From: JADJPL01 sp040382095
Lineage (GTDB): Bacteria; Bacteroidota; Bacteroidia; Chitinophagales; Saprospiraceae
Length of the DNA: 64,000 nt
Direction of reading: 5' to 3'
Assembly: GCA_040382095.1 (NCBI GenBank)
Contig: JBEIGB010000006.1
Location: 1-64,000, forward strand
The notes beneath the pieces are model-generated. The model saw only the letters and a program-made list of their open reading frames with translations, had not been told where the DNA came from and did no database searches. Each line of letters opens with the position of its first letter. The first letter of the stretch is position 1. Of the stretch, positions 17,996-26,960 are shown one piece after another. A program made the position numbers and the translations under genes.

Positions 17996-19108
17996 ATGAA
18001 AAGAGCCCTTATCACCGGAATTACCGGCCAGGACGGCGCCTACTTATCGGAGTTGCTCCTGCAAAAAGGCTATGAGGTACATGGTATGAAACGCCGCAGC
18101 TCATTGTTCAATACTGCGCGCATTGACCACCTCTACCAGGACCCGCATATTGACCACCGGAATTTCATCCTGCACTACGGCGACCTGGCTGATTCTACCA
18201 ATACCGTGCGTATCGTCCAGGAAGTGCAGCCCGACGAAATTTACAACCTCGGGGCCATGAGCCACGTAATGGTCAGTTTTGATGAGCCGGAATATTCTGC
18301 GGAAGTGGACGGCATCGGTACCCTGCGCATCCTCGAGGCGGTGCGCATCCTCGGGCTTACCGGCAAGACCCGCATTTACCAGGCTTCAACTTCCGAACTG
18401 TACGGGCTGGTGCAGGAAGTACCGCAAAGCGAGCGAACGCCGTTTTATCCGCGTTCGCCTTACGCGGTGGCCAAGCTCTATGCTTACTGGATTACCGTCA
18501 ACTACAGAGAAGCTTATAATATGTATGCCTGCAACGGCATCTTGTTCAACCACGAGAGCCCGCTGCGTGGCGAGACCTTTGTGACCAGGAAAATCACCCG
18601 TGCCGTGGCCAAGATCGCGCTTGGCCTGCAGGATAAGCTCTATCTCGGCAATCTCGATGCCCGGCGCGACTGGGGCCACGCACGCGATTATGTAGAAGCC
18701 ATGTGGCTGATGTTGCAACAGGACACTCCTGAAGATTTTGTTATCGCCACCGGGACAACTACTCCGGTGCGCGAATTTGTCCGGATGGCTTTTCGGGAAG
18801 CTGGTATAGAAATCGAATTTTACGGCAGTGGCACCGACGAAAAAGGTATCGTCGTCAAGTGCATCAACCCTGCAGCCCATGTGCTCCCGGGTATGGAAGT
18901 CGTAGCCATTGACCAGCGTTATTTCCGACCGACCGAAGTCGAGCTGTTGATTGGCGACCCCACAAAAGCCAGGGAAAAGCTAGGCTGGATCCCCCGTTGC
19001 CCACTTCAGGAACTCGTACGGGAAATGGTTACCTCCGACCTGGAATTGTTCCAGCGGGATGCCCTGCTCCGCGACCATGGCTTTGAAGTACGCAAAGAAT
19101 TCGAGTAA
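17996..19108 (+). CDS. gmd: GDP-mannose 4,6-dehydratase
   Basis: Converts GDP-D-mannose to GDP-4-keto-6-deoxy-D-mannose, the first step to GDP-L-fucose, in the cytoplasm. 370 residues, full length for the family. The NADP-binding loop G8-I-T-G11-Q-D-G14 opens the Rossmann fold, followed by M-K-R-R-S-S typical of NADP-dependent members. The short-chain dehydrogenase catalytic set is visible: T132 in A-S-T-S-E-L, and Y156-A-V-A-K160. The substrate loop N-H-E-S-P-L-R-G-E-T-F-V is intact. It is followed after 34 bp by fcl, which uses its product, so the pair forms a two-gene fucose-nucleotide operon. That would supply glycans, for example for surface polysaccharide or glycosylation of the surface proteins nearby (inference). 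Confidence 0.96.
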   Translation: MKRALITGITGQDGAYLSELLLQKGYEVHGMKRRSSLFNTARIDHLYQDPHIDHRNFILHYGDLADSTNTVRIVQEVQPDEIYNLGAMSHVMVSFDEPEYSAEVDGIGTLRILEAVRILGLTGKTRIYQASTSELYGLVQEVPQSERTPFYPRSPYAVAKLYAYWITVNYREAYNMYACNGILFNHESPLRGETFVTRKITRAVAKIALGLQDKLYLGNLDARRDWGHARDYVEAMWLMLQQDTPEDFVIATGTTTPVREFVRMAFREAGIEIEFYGSGTDEKGIVVKCINPAAHVLPGMEVVAIDQRYFRPTEVELLIGDPTKAREKLGWIPRCPLQELVREMVTSDLELFQRDALLRDHGFEVRKEFE

Positions 19109-19142
19109 CTCCGCCCTGCCAAATCTAACGAACTCAACGGCA

Positions 19143-20075
19143 ATGACGCCATCAGATAAAATATATATTGCAGGACATACCGGAATGGTAGGATCCGCAA
19201 TCGTCCGAAAACTACGCGCAGCAGGGTATGACCATCTACTGCTCCGTACGAGCCGGGAACTGGACCTGCGCCGCCAGGATGAGGTGGAAGCTTTTTTTCA
19301 CAGGGAACGCCCCGATTATGTCTTTCTTGCAGCAGCCAAAGTTGGAGGGATTTTAGCTAACAATACCTACCGGGCTGCATTCTTGTACGACAACCTCATG
19401 ATCCAGTCGAATGTGATTGATGCCGCCTACCGCAACGGGGTAAAAAAACTTTTGTTCCTGGGGTCTTCCTGTATCTATCCCAAAATGGCCCCACAACCGC
19501 TCAAAGAAGAATACCTGCTCACTGGCCTGTTGGAACCGACCAATGAGCCATACGCAATCGCCAAAATTGCGGGAATCAAAATGTGTGATGCATATCGTTC
19601 ACAGTACGGCTGCAACTTCATTTCCGCCATGCCCACCAACCTCTACGGGCCTAACGACAATTACGACCTCCTCAACTCCCATGTGTTGCCCGCACTGATC
19701 CGGAAATTCCATGAAGCCCGGCGCAACGCTGCCCCGGAAGTGTCTCTCTGGGGTAGCGGTAAGCCCAGAAGAGAATTCCTGCATGTGGACGACCTCGCCG
19801 ATGCCTGCTTCTTCCTCATGCATTCCTTTGATGAACCAGGCCTCGTAAATATTGGTACAGGCGAAGACATCGCAATCCTCGACCTCGCCTGTCTCATCCG
19901 CGAAATTACCGGGTTTAGAGGCCATATTTCCCATGACCGCTCCAAGCCGGACGGTACGCCGCAGAAATTACTGGATGTCGAAAAGCTGCATGCATTGGGC
20001 TGGAAGCACCGAATCCCTTTGGATGAAGGGATTCGGTCCGTATATACTTCCCTCACCAGCCAACCATGGTATTAA
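19143..20075 (+). CDS. fcl: GDP-L-fucose synthase (epimerase/reductase)
   Basis: Turns GDP-4-keto-6-deoxymannose into GDP-L-fucose by 3,5-epimerisation and NADPH-dependent reduction. Start set at the ATG at 19143 (310 residues), just ahead of the Rossmann strand; in-frame ATGs further upstream lie inside gmd and would add unrelated residues. Visible features: G11-H-T-G14-M-V-G17 nucleotide loop, S108-S-C-I-Y-P motif, and catalytic Y137-A-I-A-K141. The length matches E. coli Fcl (about 320). It is directly downstream of gmd, whose product is its substrate. Confidence 0.95.
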   Translation: MTPSDKIYIAGHTGMVGSAIVRKLRAAGYDHLLLRTSRELDLRRQDEVEAFFHRERPDYVFLAAAKVGGILANNTYRAAFLYDNLMIQSNVIDAAYRNGVKKLLFLGSSCIYPKMAPQPLKEEYLLTGLLEPTNEPYAIAKIAGIKMCDAYRSQYGCNFISAMPTNLYGPNDNYDLLNSHVLPALIRKFHEARRNAAPEVSLWGSGKPRREFLHVDDLADACFFLMHSFDEPGLVNIGTGEDIAILDLACLIREITGFRGHISHDRSKPDGTPQKLLDVEKLHALGWKHRIPLDEGIRSVYTSLTSQPWY

Positions 20076-20378
20076 CCCACCCCTTCGGAAGCCAATCATC
20101 AATCGGGATATTCCCCCCCAAATCCTGTGATATTCAATATGGCTATCCAAATTTTACCTGTTTTTCAATTTATTATGTAAAAAATACAGGAATATTTTTT
20201 TAAAAAAACTTGCACAAAGCAAAAAAGCCACTTACTTTTGCAACCGCTTTGGGGCAGGAGCGTCTCAACAGACCGCAATTGTCAACGGAAATTATCCTAT
20301 CCAGTGGGCGGGTAAGCATAAAAATCCAAAGCAAAACGTCGGATTTAACTTTGATTCAATCATAAAACATCAAATATC
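20076..20378. other. Intergenic region with rplM promoter and leader
   Basis: Between fcl and rplM. The first half is A/T-rich without gene content. The promoter is listed separately. The transcribed leader would be about 130 nt (about 20246-20378); I could not identify a specific riboprotein-binding structure in it. Confidence 0.6.
20210..20240 (+). promoter_or_regulatory. Bacteroidota-type promoter of the rplM-rpsI-rpsB-tsf cluster
   Basis: A TTG at 20210-20212 (-33) and TACTTTTG at 20233-20240 (-7, TAnnTTTG) are separated by 20 bp, the standard Bacteroidota primary sigma layout. Predicted start of transcription near 20246. Confidence 0.75.
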
Positions 20379-20822
20379 GTGGATACGCGGAGCTACAAAA
20401 CGATCAGCGCTAAAAAAGAGACCGTGGAGCGGAAGTGGTATGTCATTGATGCGGAGGGAGAGGTCGTAGGCCGCCTCTGTTCGCGGATCGCACATGTACT
20501 GCGGGGAAAACATAAGCCCTCCTTCACCCCGCATATAGACACCGGCGATTATATCATTGTCATCAATGCAGAAAAAGTGCGTTTCACGGGGCAAAAACTG
20601 CTCCAAAAGGAGTATCAGACCTATTCGGGCTATCAGGGCGGGCAAAAAATTGCCACGGCACGCGAGTTGCTGGCAAGAAAACCTTTCGCAATCATCGAGC
20701 GCGGTGTAAAAGGTATGCTCCCCAAAAACCGACTGGGAAGGGCTATGTTCAAAAAACTGTTCGTGTACGCAGGGTCGGAACATCCGCACTCGGCACAACA
20801 GCCCGAAGCATTCAAGTTCTAA
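20379..20822 (+). CDS. rplM: 50S ribosomal protein L13
   Basis: 147 residues, typical for L13, a protein of the large subunit that binds 23S rRNA early in assembly. Recognisable motifs: R-K-W-Y-V-I-D-A near residue 20, G-R-L-C-S-R-I-A, the G-D-Y-I-I-V-I-N-A core, and V-K-G-M-L-P-K-N-R-L-G-R near 110. Translation appears to start at GTG (20379), since no in-frame ATG lies near the conserved N terminus. rpsI follows after 52 bp, the order conserved across bacteria. Confidence 0.97.
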   Translation: MDTRSYKTISAKKETVERKWYVIDAEGEVVGRLCSRIAHVLRGKHKPSFTPHIDTGDYIIVINAEKVRFTGQKLLQKEYQTYSGYQGGQKIATARELLARKPFAIIERGVKGMLPKNRLGRAMFKKLFVYAGSEHPHSAQQPEAFKF

Positions 20823-20874
20823 TTCATTTATCATTGTTCGCCAATAACGGACGCTAAATATTTTCGGCAGGTCT

Positions 20875-21261
20875 ATGGAAATGATCAATGCAACCGGTAG
20901 AAGGAAGTGCTCAGTGGCACGAGTCTATCTAAAAAAAGGAGAAGGGAAAATAGAGGTCAATGGCAAGGATTATAAGGAGTATTTCCCACAAATCCATGTC
21001 CAGGGCACCGTCACTTCCCCGCTCGAAACCGTAGAGGTGAGCAGCCTGTACGATATCGTCGTCAATGTGACCGGCGGTGGGTTCAAAGGGCAGGCCGAGG
21101 CAGTACGCCTGGGGATATCCCGCGCCCTGGTAAGGCTCAACGAAGACTTCAGGAAGCCGCTCAAATCGCGCAAATACCTTACCCGCGATGCCCGCGAGGT
21201 AGAGCGCAAAAAGTATGGCAAGCCTAAAGCAAGAAAGAGCTTCCAGTTCAGCAAGCGTTAA
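20875..21261 (+). CDS. rpsI: 30S ribosomal protein S9
   Basis: 128 residues. Starts M-E-M-I-N-A-T-G-R-R-K, has the G-G-G-F-K-G-Q-A-E-A-V-R motif, and ends in the invariant basic tail K-A-R-K-S-F-Q-F-S-K-R, which in known ribosomes reaches the P-site tRNA. A second ATG two codons in is equally possible as start. It lies between rplM and rpsB in one transcript. Confidence 0.97.
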   Translation: MEMINATGRRKCSVARVYLKKGEGKIEVNGKDYKEYFPQIHVQGTVTSPLETVEVSSLYDIVVNVTGGGFKGQAEAVRLGISRALVRLNEDFRKPLKSRKYLTRDAREVERKKYGKPKARKSFQFSKR

Positions 21262-21294
21262 GCCTTCACCCCTTGTTTTTCTCCATCTATTAAA

Positions 21295-22029
21295 ATGAAA
21301 GACATGAATAAGCCTACCTATAAAGAACTCCTCGATGCAGGTGTGCATTTTGGCCACCTCAAGAAAAAATGGAACCCTAAAATGTCTCCGTATATCTTCA
21401 CGGAACACCGCGGTATCCATATCATTGACCTCAACAGGACCACCGAGTGTATGGAGCGCTCCGCAAATGCCATGCGCCAACTCGCCCGTTCAGGCAAAAA
21501 AATCCTCTTTGTCGCTACCAAAAAACAGGCACGCGACATCGTCTCCAACGCCGCAAGGAGCGTGGGCATGCCCTTCGTCACCGAACGCTGGCTCGGTGGT
21601 ATGATGACCAACTTCAATACCGTCCGCCGGTCTATCAAGAAAATGCAGACGATCGACAAAATGCTCAATGATGGCTCACTGAGCAGCGTGACGAAAAAAG
21701 AACGCCTCACACTGACGCGCGAACGCGACAAACTCGAAAAAGTACTCGGTGGCGTGGCTAACCTGCTCCGCCTGCCCTCCGCAATCTTCATCGTGGATAT
21801 CGAACACGAAAATATCGCTGTAGCAGAAGCCCAGCGGCTCGGAATCCGTACCTTCGGAATCGTTGATACCAACGCCGACCCCAATAAGGTGGACTTCCCC
21901 ATCCCTGGCAACGATGATGCGTCTAAGTCTATCCGCATTATCACAGATTATATGGTCCACGCAATCCGCGAAGGACTGGAAGAACGCCGCCAGGCTAAAC
22001 CGGAAAAGGAAGAAGAAGCAGGCGCATAA
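21295..22029 (+). CDS. rpsB: 30S ribosomal protein S2
   Basis: 244 residues; S2 is a late-joining small-subunit protein that docks S1. Motifs: L-L-D-A-G-V-H-F-G-H at the start, F-V-A-T-K-K-Q-A, E-R-W-L-G-G-M-M-T-N-F, and the I-V-D-T-N-A-D-P signature near residue 190. A second ATG at 21304 (M-N-K-P-T-Y) is a plausible alternative start. The acidic tail E-E-E-A-G-A is common in this phylum. It is followed by an unusually long gap before tsf. Confidence 0.97.
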   Translation: MKDMNKPTYKELLDAGVHFGHLKKKWNPKMSPYIFTEHRGIHIIDLNRTTECMERSANAMRQLARSGKKILFVATKKQARDIVSNAARSVGMPFVTERWLGGMMTNFNTVRRSIKKMQTIDKMLNDGSLSSVTKKERLTLTRERDKLEKVLGGVANLLRLPSAIFIVDIEHENIAVAEAQRLGIRTFGIVDTNADPNKVDFPIPGNDDASKSIRIITDYMVHAIREGLEERRQAKPEKEEEAGA

Positions 22030-22048
22030 GTCTTGTCGGGTTGCTTCC

Positions 22049-22067
22049 GATTTTGCTCCGCAAAATT
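22049..22067. repeat. Solo hairpin, ATTTTGCTCCGCAAAAT
   Basis: ATTTTGC pairs with GCAAAAT around TCC, giving a short perfect palindrome. Same core as at 17873 and 22204. Confidence 0.6.
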
Positions 22068-22203
22068 GAAAAACCTGAATAAGCACGCCTCACCCTGGTT
22101 GTATAAGGGTCTCTTTGCTGCCACTGGCACAAAATATCATCCCGGATAAGGCTTTGTCAAAAGTCTTCCTGAGGCACTACGCGCCAAATTATAATTCGTC
22201 TGG

Positions 22204-22250
22204 GGTTTTATTTGCTCAATTTTGCTCCGCAAAATCGAAAAGATAAAACC
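22204..22250. repeat. Hairpin of the intergenic repeat family between rpsB and tsf
   Basis: Outer arms GGTTTTAT and ATAAAACC enclose the shared core ATTTTGCTCCGCAAAAT. The whole 47 bp can fold as one imperfect stem-loop. It may attenuate or process the rpsB-tsf transcript (inference). Confidence 0.6.
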
Positions 22251-22482
22251 TCAGACCATATAAGAGGCCGCCACCGGAAGCCGCGAAAGCCTGATGAGAC
22301 AACTTTATTCGGCAAATGAATTTCCTTCCGGAGGCAGAAGGATATCGCTTATACAACCCCAACAAATACAGGCTGTAGTCTATATCCCTGCCTGTAAAAA
22401 TATATCGCGCCATGCGTGAAGGTACACTAAAGTCCTGGTTCTTTATCCTAATATATCTCTCAACAATAAAACCACCAAACAA

Positions 22483-23322
22483 ATGAGTGCAGTAAATATT
22501 TCCGCTGCCGATGTCAAAAAGCTGCGCGATATGACCGGCGCAGGGATGATGGATTGCAAACAAGCCCTTACCGAAGCCGAGGGCAACTTCGATAACGCAA
22601 TCGAAATTCTGCGCAAAAAAGGAGAAAAACTCTCCCTTAAGCGTGCCGACCGCGAAGCTACGGAAGGTGTCGTACTCGCACTGACTTCTGATGACCGCAA
22701 ACGTGGCGTCATTGTTAAACTGAGCTGTGAAACTGACTTCGTGGCCAAAAACGAAGACTTCATCGCAATGACCCGCAAAATCGGGGAAATCGCACTGACC
22801 AGCTTCCCCGCTACCCGCGAAGAACTCCTGGCTATGGATTATGCAGACGGCCTTACGATCGAAGGTAAAGTCACCGAGCAAATCGGCGTAATCGGAGAAA
22901 AAATCGAACTCGCCGCTTATGGCCGCCTGGAAGCTGCCCAAATCTGCCCCTATATCCACATGGGCAACAAAGCAGCGGTCATCGTAGGGCTTAACCTCCC
23001 AGACCCCGCATTCTACGACGCAGGCCGCGATGTCGCCATGCAGGTGGCCGCGATGCACCCCATTGCTGTTGATAAAGGCGATGTAGATGCATCCATTGTA
23101 GAAAAAGAAATCGAAATCGGTAAAGAAATCGCCCGCAACGAAGGTAAACCAGTAGAAATGCTGGAAAAAATCGCGCTGGGCAAACTCAATAAGTTCTTTA
23201 AGGATAGTACCCTGCTCAACCAGGACTTTGTCAAAGACTCCAAAATGACCGTTGCGGCGTTCCTCAAGTCTATGAACAAGGAACTGACCGTTACCGGGTT
23301 CGTCCATGTGAAACTCGGATAA
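22483..23322 (+). CDS. tsf: Elongation factor Ts
   Basis: 279 residues. EF-Ts exchanges GDP for GTP on EF-Tu. The N-terminal UBA-like module (V-K-K-L-R-D-M-T-G-A-G-M-M-D-C-K) is followed by the contact motif S-C-E-T-D-F-V-A-K-N, the core of the EF-Tu interface, and H-I-A/M-H-P segments of the dimerisation half. It closes the rplM-rpsI-rpsB-tsf cluster and is followed at once by a strong terminator. Confidence 0.97.
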   Translation: MSAVNISAADVKKLRDMTGAGMMDCKQALTEAEGNFDNAIEILRKKGEKLSLKRADREATEGVVLALTSDDRKRGVIVKLSCETDFVAKNEDFIAMTRKIGEIALTSFPATREELLAMDYADGLTIEGKVTEQIGVIGEKIELAAYGRLEAAQICPYIHMGNKAAVIVGLNLPDPAFYDAGRDVAMQVAAMHPIAVDKGDVDASIVEKEIEIGKEIARNEGKPVEMLEKIALGKLNKFFKDSTLLNQDFVKDSKMTVAAFLKSMNKELTVTGFVHVKLG

Positions 23323-23358
23323 AAAAAATGCCCTGGCGTCCACCAGGGCATTTTTTTT
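23321..23358. terminator. Bidirectional rho-independent terminator after tsf
   Basis: AAAATGCCCTGG and CCAGGGCATTTT form a perfect stem around CGTCCA, with an A-run before and a T-run after. It ends the ribosomal cluster and separates it from pyrH. Confidence 0.9.
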
Positions 23359-23566
23359 ATCTAACTTGTTGCAACGGGTTCAGCGCGGGTCAAAAATACC
23401 CTTTTCGCCCCCGCTATGCCGCATTTTCAGTTGCATAGCGGCCTGTATCCTCAAGACCTTCGTATGGACGAAAAAAGTACTTTGTCCCTCCATGCTGACC
23501 CGGCGCAACAAGTCGCTGTTCAAAAAAGGGGCATTCTCAACTTACGGAAGTAACACCTCGACTACC

Positions 23567-24280
23567 ATGGCCATAAAATACAAACGCATCCTTTTAAAGA
23601 TGAGCGGCGAGTCCCTCATGGGCGACCAGAAATTTGGTATCTCCGCCGCTATGCTCCATCATTATGCCGCTCAAATCAAAGAAGTGGCCGACGAAGGCGT
23701 ACAGATTGCAATTGTCATCGGCGGCGGCAATATTTTTCGTGGGCTGCAGGCGGAAAAATCCGGTATCGAGCGTGTACAAGGCGATTATATGGGGATGATG
23801 GCGACGGTCATCAATGGCATGGCGCTGCAAAGTGCACTGGAAGGCCTCGGTGTCTATACCCGCCTTATCTCTGCAATCGAAATGAAACAAATCGCAGAGC
23901 CATACATCCGCCGAAGGGCCATACGTCACCTGGAAAAGGGCAGGGTCGTAATCTTCTCCTCCGGTACGGGAAGCCCCTACTTCACCACTGATTCCGCTGC
24001 CGCCCTCAGAGCCAGCGAAATCAATGCCGATGTCATCCTCAAAGGTACCCGCGTGGATGGTATTTATAGTGCTGACCCCGAAAAAGACCCCGATGCGACA
24101 AAATTTGATCAGCTGACCTTCGCCAAAGTCATTAGTCTTGGCCTTAGCGTTATGGATATGACCGCATTCACGCTCTGTCAGGAAAATAATGTCCCCATTA
24201 TCGTTTTCGATCTCAACGATTCCAATAACCTGAAGCGCATTATCCACGGAGAGCCCATCGGTACGCTGGTCAAAGACTGA
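23567..24280 (+). CDS. pyrH: Uridylate (UMP) kinase
   Basis: 237 residues from the ATG at 23567, which precedes the conserved Y-K-R-I-L-L-K-M-S-G-E-S-L; the open frame further upstream has no family similarity. It phosphorylates UMP to UDP in pyrimidine synthesis. Amino-acid-kinase motifs: V-I-G-G-G-N-I-F-R-G (nucleotide site), D-Y-M-G-M-M-A-T, and S-S-G-T-G-S-P-Y-F-T-T-D, which varies slightly from the usual G-G-T-G-N-P-F-F. It follows tsf as in many bacteria, but lies behind a terminator, so it likely has its own promoter. frr does not follow it here. Confidence 0.95.
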   Translation: MAIKYKRILLKMSGESLMGDQKFGISAAMLHHYAAQIKEVADEGVQIAIVIGGGNIFRGLQAEKSGIERVQGDYMGMMATVINGMALQSALEGLGVYTRLISAIEMKQIAEPYIRRRAIRHLEKGRVVIFSSGTGSPYFTTDSAAALRASEINADVILKGTRVDGIYSADPEKDPDATKFDQLTFAKVISLGLSVMDMTAFTLCQENNVPIIVFDLNDSNNLKRIIHGEPIGTLVKD

Positions 24281-24349
24281 ATAAATGGGCCGTGGCCGAA
24301 TAGCTTCTATCCGAATTTTTACCTATTTTTCGGACAAAAGCTTTAAGCC

Positions 24350-26548
24350 ATGAAATACCTGCCGCTCATCCTGATCCTTTTCTTTCCCTTTTCGTCGTCC
24401 GCCCAGGTTTTCCGGGAGCAGGAAATTGCCCGCTGGACGGCGAGGGCACAACAGGTGACCATTATCCGGGATAAATGGGGTGTCCCGCATATTTATGGTA
24501 AAACCGATGCCGACGCGGTGTTCGGTCTTTTGTACGCCCAGTGCGAAGATGACTTTGCCCGTGTAGAGCAAAACTATATCGAAGCGATTGGACGACTTGC
24601 CGAGGTGGAGGGGGAAAGTGCCGTTTATCACGATATCCGTGCACGGCTCTTTCTCGATACCCTCGAAGCCATCCGTCTTTATGAAAAGAGCCCTGAATGG
24701 ATGAAGCATCTGCTCGATGCTTTTGCCGACGGGGCCAACTACTACCTGCATACCCATCCACAGGTAAAGCCGCGATTGTTGTCCAGGTTCCAACCCTGGA
24801 TGCCACTCATGTTCAGCGAGGGCAGTATCGGGGGCGATATCGGCACCGTACCGCTTAGTGGGATACAGTCATTCTATGGTACAGAAAGCCCGGGCAGCGC
24901 AATGCTGGAAAAGCACAATATCCCTGAATGGGAACGGGAACCCACCGGCTCCAACGGGTTTGCCATTGCCCCCTCCAAAAGCGCAAGTGGCAATGCGCTA
25001 TTGCTCATTAACCCACACACCTCGTTTTATTTCCGTGGGGAAGTACACATCGTCAGTGAGGAGGGTTTGAATGCCTATGGGGCAGTAACCTGGGGGCAGT
25101 TTTTCATCTATCAGGGTTTCAATGAAAACTGTGGTTGGATGCATACTTCCAGCAGTGCCGATGCAATGGACGATTACCTCGAAACCGTCGTACAACAGGA
25201 AGGGAAATGGTATTACCGCTATGGGAAAAAACTGCGGGCGGTACAATCCCGCCAGGTAGTACAACCCTACAAGGACGGCGACGGATCGGGCCAGAAAGCC
25301 TTCACCCTCTTCTGGACCCACCATGGCCCGGTAGTGGGCGTGCGCGACGGCAAGTGGGTCGTACGCAAGATGATGAACACCCCACTGGAAGCACTCATGC
25401 AGTCTTACCTGCGCACGAAGGCAGACGGATATAAGGGTTTTCAGAAAGTCATGGCACTGCGTACCAACTCTTCCAACAACACGGTTTTTGCCGACCGGCA
25501 GGGCAATATCGCTTACTGGCACGGTAATTTCATCCCCCGTAGAAACCCTGCCTTCGACTGGTCGCGCCCAGTAGATGGCAGCAACCCGGCCACAGAATGG
25601 AAAGGCCTCCACAACGTAAAGGAAATCGTGCAGGTCAAAAACCCCTCTACCGGGTGGTTACAAAACTGTAACTCCACCCCGTTCACGGCTGCTGCTGCAG
25701 CCAGTCCAAAACCCAGTGATTTTCCTGCGTATATGGCTCCTGATCCCGAGAATTTCCGGGGACTGAACGCGGTGCGCGTACTCGCCCGTGGAGAACGCTA
25801 CACCCTTTCCAGCCTTATCGAAGCCGCTTATGATCCACACCTGGCCGCTTTCGAACCGCTCATCCCTTCCCTTCTGGCCGCTCATGAAGCAGCCCTGGCA
25901 CAGCAGGACACACTGGCCATTGTACTCCGGGACCCTGTTGCAGTGCTCCGTGCATGGGATTATACCTGTGGCGTGACCTCCATAGCGACGACCCTCGCCA
26001 TATTATGGGCGGAAAAACTTACTGCGCTCGTACGCACAAGGCTCCAGCCCGGACAAGCAGCTGATATTATTTCAATGAATACCCTGATGATTAATGCGAC
26101 CAGCGGAGCAGAGAAGCTGCAAATACTCGCACAAACCATTCAGGAGCTCGAAACCCGGTTTGGCACCTGGAAAACTTCCTGGGGCGAGCTAAACCGGTTT
26201 CAGCGCCTCACCGGAAAAATCCAGGAAACCTATGACGACCGATTGCCGAGCCTGCCCGTTGGTTTTACCCCGTCTGTATGGGGCTCTCTGGCTGCTTTCG
26301 GGGCAAGGCCCGGAAGCAATACCAAAAAAAGGTATGGCTACGTAGGCAACAGCTTCGTCGCGGTAGTCGAGTTTGGCCCTACTCTAAAGGCAAGGTCTAT
26401 CCTTGCCGGAGGCCAAAGCAGCGACCCTGCCTCTCCACATTTTCGGGACCAGGCGGAATGGTATGCCCAGGAAAGGTTCAAGGACGTCCTTTTCTATCGG
26501 GAGGATGTAGAGAAAAATGCGGAACGCACTTACCGACCCGGCCAATAA
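24350..26548 (+). CDS. Penicillin-acylase-family secreted amidohydrolase (S45 Ntn-hydrolase)
   Basis: 732 residues with a signal peptide of about 18 residues (ends S-S-S-A-Q). The family cuts amide bonds of acylated substrates (penicillin G, acyl-homoserine lactones, others) and matures by self-cleavage into two chains. The likely nucleophile is S201 in E-P-T-G-S-N-G-F-A-I, the expected new N terminus of the beta chain. Upstream the alpha-chain motif D-K-W-G-V-P-H-I-Y-G is intact, and downstream are P-H-T-S-F-Y-F and N-S-S-N-N-T-V-F-A-D. The substrate cannot be read from sequence; aculeacin/AHL-type acylases share this layout. It ends 1 bp from the convergent ArsR gene. Confidence 0.88.
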   Translation: MKYLPLILILFFPFSSSAQVFREQEIARWTARAQQVTIIRDKWGVPHIYGKTDADAVFGLLYAQCEDDFARVEQNYIEAIGRLAEVEGESAVYHDIRARLFLDTLEAIRLYEKSPEWMKHLLDAFADGANYYLHTHPQVKPRLLSRFQPWMPLMFSEGSIGGDIGTVPLSGIQSFYGTESPGSAMLEKHNIPEWEREPTGSNGFAIAPSKSASGNALLLINPHTSFYFRGEVHIVSEEGLNAYGAVTWGQFFIYQGFNENCGWMHTSSSADAMDDYLETVVQQEGKWYYRYGKKLRAVQSRQVVQPYKDGDGSGQKAFTLFWTHHGPVVGVRDGKWVVRKMMNTPLEALMQSYLRTKADGYKGFQKVMALRTNSSNNTVFADRQGNIAYWHGNFIPRRNPAFDWSRPVDGSNPATEWKGLHNVKEIVQVKNPSTGWLQNCNSTPFTAAAAASPKPSDFPAYMAPDPENFRGLNAVRVLARGERYTLSSLIEAAYDPHLAAFEPLIPSLLAAHEAALAQQDTLAIVLRDPVAVLRAWDYTCGVTSIATTLAILWAEKLTALVRTRLQPGQAADIISMNTLMINATSGAEKLQILAQTIQELETRFGTWKTSWGELNRFQRLTGKIQETYDDRLPSLPVGFTPSVWGSLAAFGARPGSNTKKRYGYVGNSFVAVVEFGPTLKARSILAGGQSSDPASPHFRDQAEWYAQERFKDVLFYREDVEKNAERTYRPGQ

Positions 26549-26549
26549 A

Positions 26550-26876
26550 TCAGAACTGGGCTTCCTCTTTCTTTTCCTGCAGGAAATTCCGTATGGCCCG
26601 CACGGCTTTCTCTATCCGTGCGTAGTCCACGCTATAATGGATGAATTTCCCCTCCCGCTCTGCTTTGACCAGGTCGGCCATACGGAGTACCCGAAGATGC
26701 TGGGAAGCAATGGATTGTTCCAGATCCAGGGACATATATATCTTGTTGACGCTGATAGACTGGTGCTTGTCAATAAAAGCCAGTATTTTCAGTCGCAACG
26801 GATGTGCCAGGGCACGCAGGAGCGTCGAAGAGACTTCGAGCTTATCGGAGGGGATGCTTAACTGCGTTTTTCTCAT
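26550..26876 (-). CDS. ArsR-family winged-helix regulator (copy 1)
   Basis: 108 residues. Winged helix-turn-helix: L-A-H-P-L-R-L-K-I-L-A-F-I near residue 25, recognition region Q-S-I-A-S-Q-H-L-R-V-L-R, wing K-A-E-R-E-G-K-F-I-H-Y-S. There are no cysteines, so the classical metal sites of ArsR/SmtB are absent and the signal is unlikely to be a thiol-bound metal. It is a paralogue of the next gene upstream (26961). Its own promoter lies 23 bp ahead. The target is unknown; the convergent acylase is only a neighbour. Confidence 0.88.
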   Translation of the reverse strand: MRKTQLSIPSDKLEVSSTLLRALAHPLRLKILAFIDKHQSISVNKIYMSLDLEQSIASQHLRVLRMADLVKAEREGKFIHYSVDYARIEKAVRAIRNFLQEKKEEAQF

Positions 26877-26898
26877 AGTGGTTTTTTAACGAGAGTAA

Positions 26899-26930
26899 CA
26901 AATATACATATTTTTTAATACGCAAACAAA
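26899..26930 (-). promoter_or_regulatory. Promoter of ArsR copy 1
   Basis: On the minus strand, TTTG (26930-26927), a 20-bp spacer, then TATATTTG (26906-26899). Start of transcription near 26893, giving a leader of under 20 nt. Confidence 0.7.
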
Positions 26931-26960
26931 TAATTTTCAAAGACATACCGGATGGCTATT

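Larger units (their letters stand above)
22030..22482. other. 453-bp rpsB-tsf spacer with repeat hairpins
   Basis: No coding sequence is seen. It holds two hairpins of the intergenic repeat family. The stretch from about 22260 to 22440 shows no structure I can name. rpsB and tsf are normally closely spaced, so the spacer looks expanded. Confidence 0.6.

Noticed and set aside
23366..23566. In-frame N-terminal extension of pyrH (67 residues)
   Set aside because: UMP kinase begins at Y-K-R-I-L-L-K; the extension has no similarity to the family and lies just after the tsf terminator.
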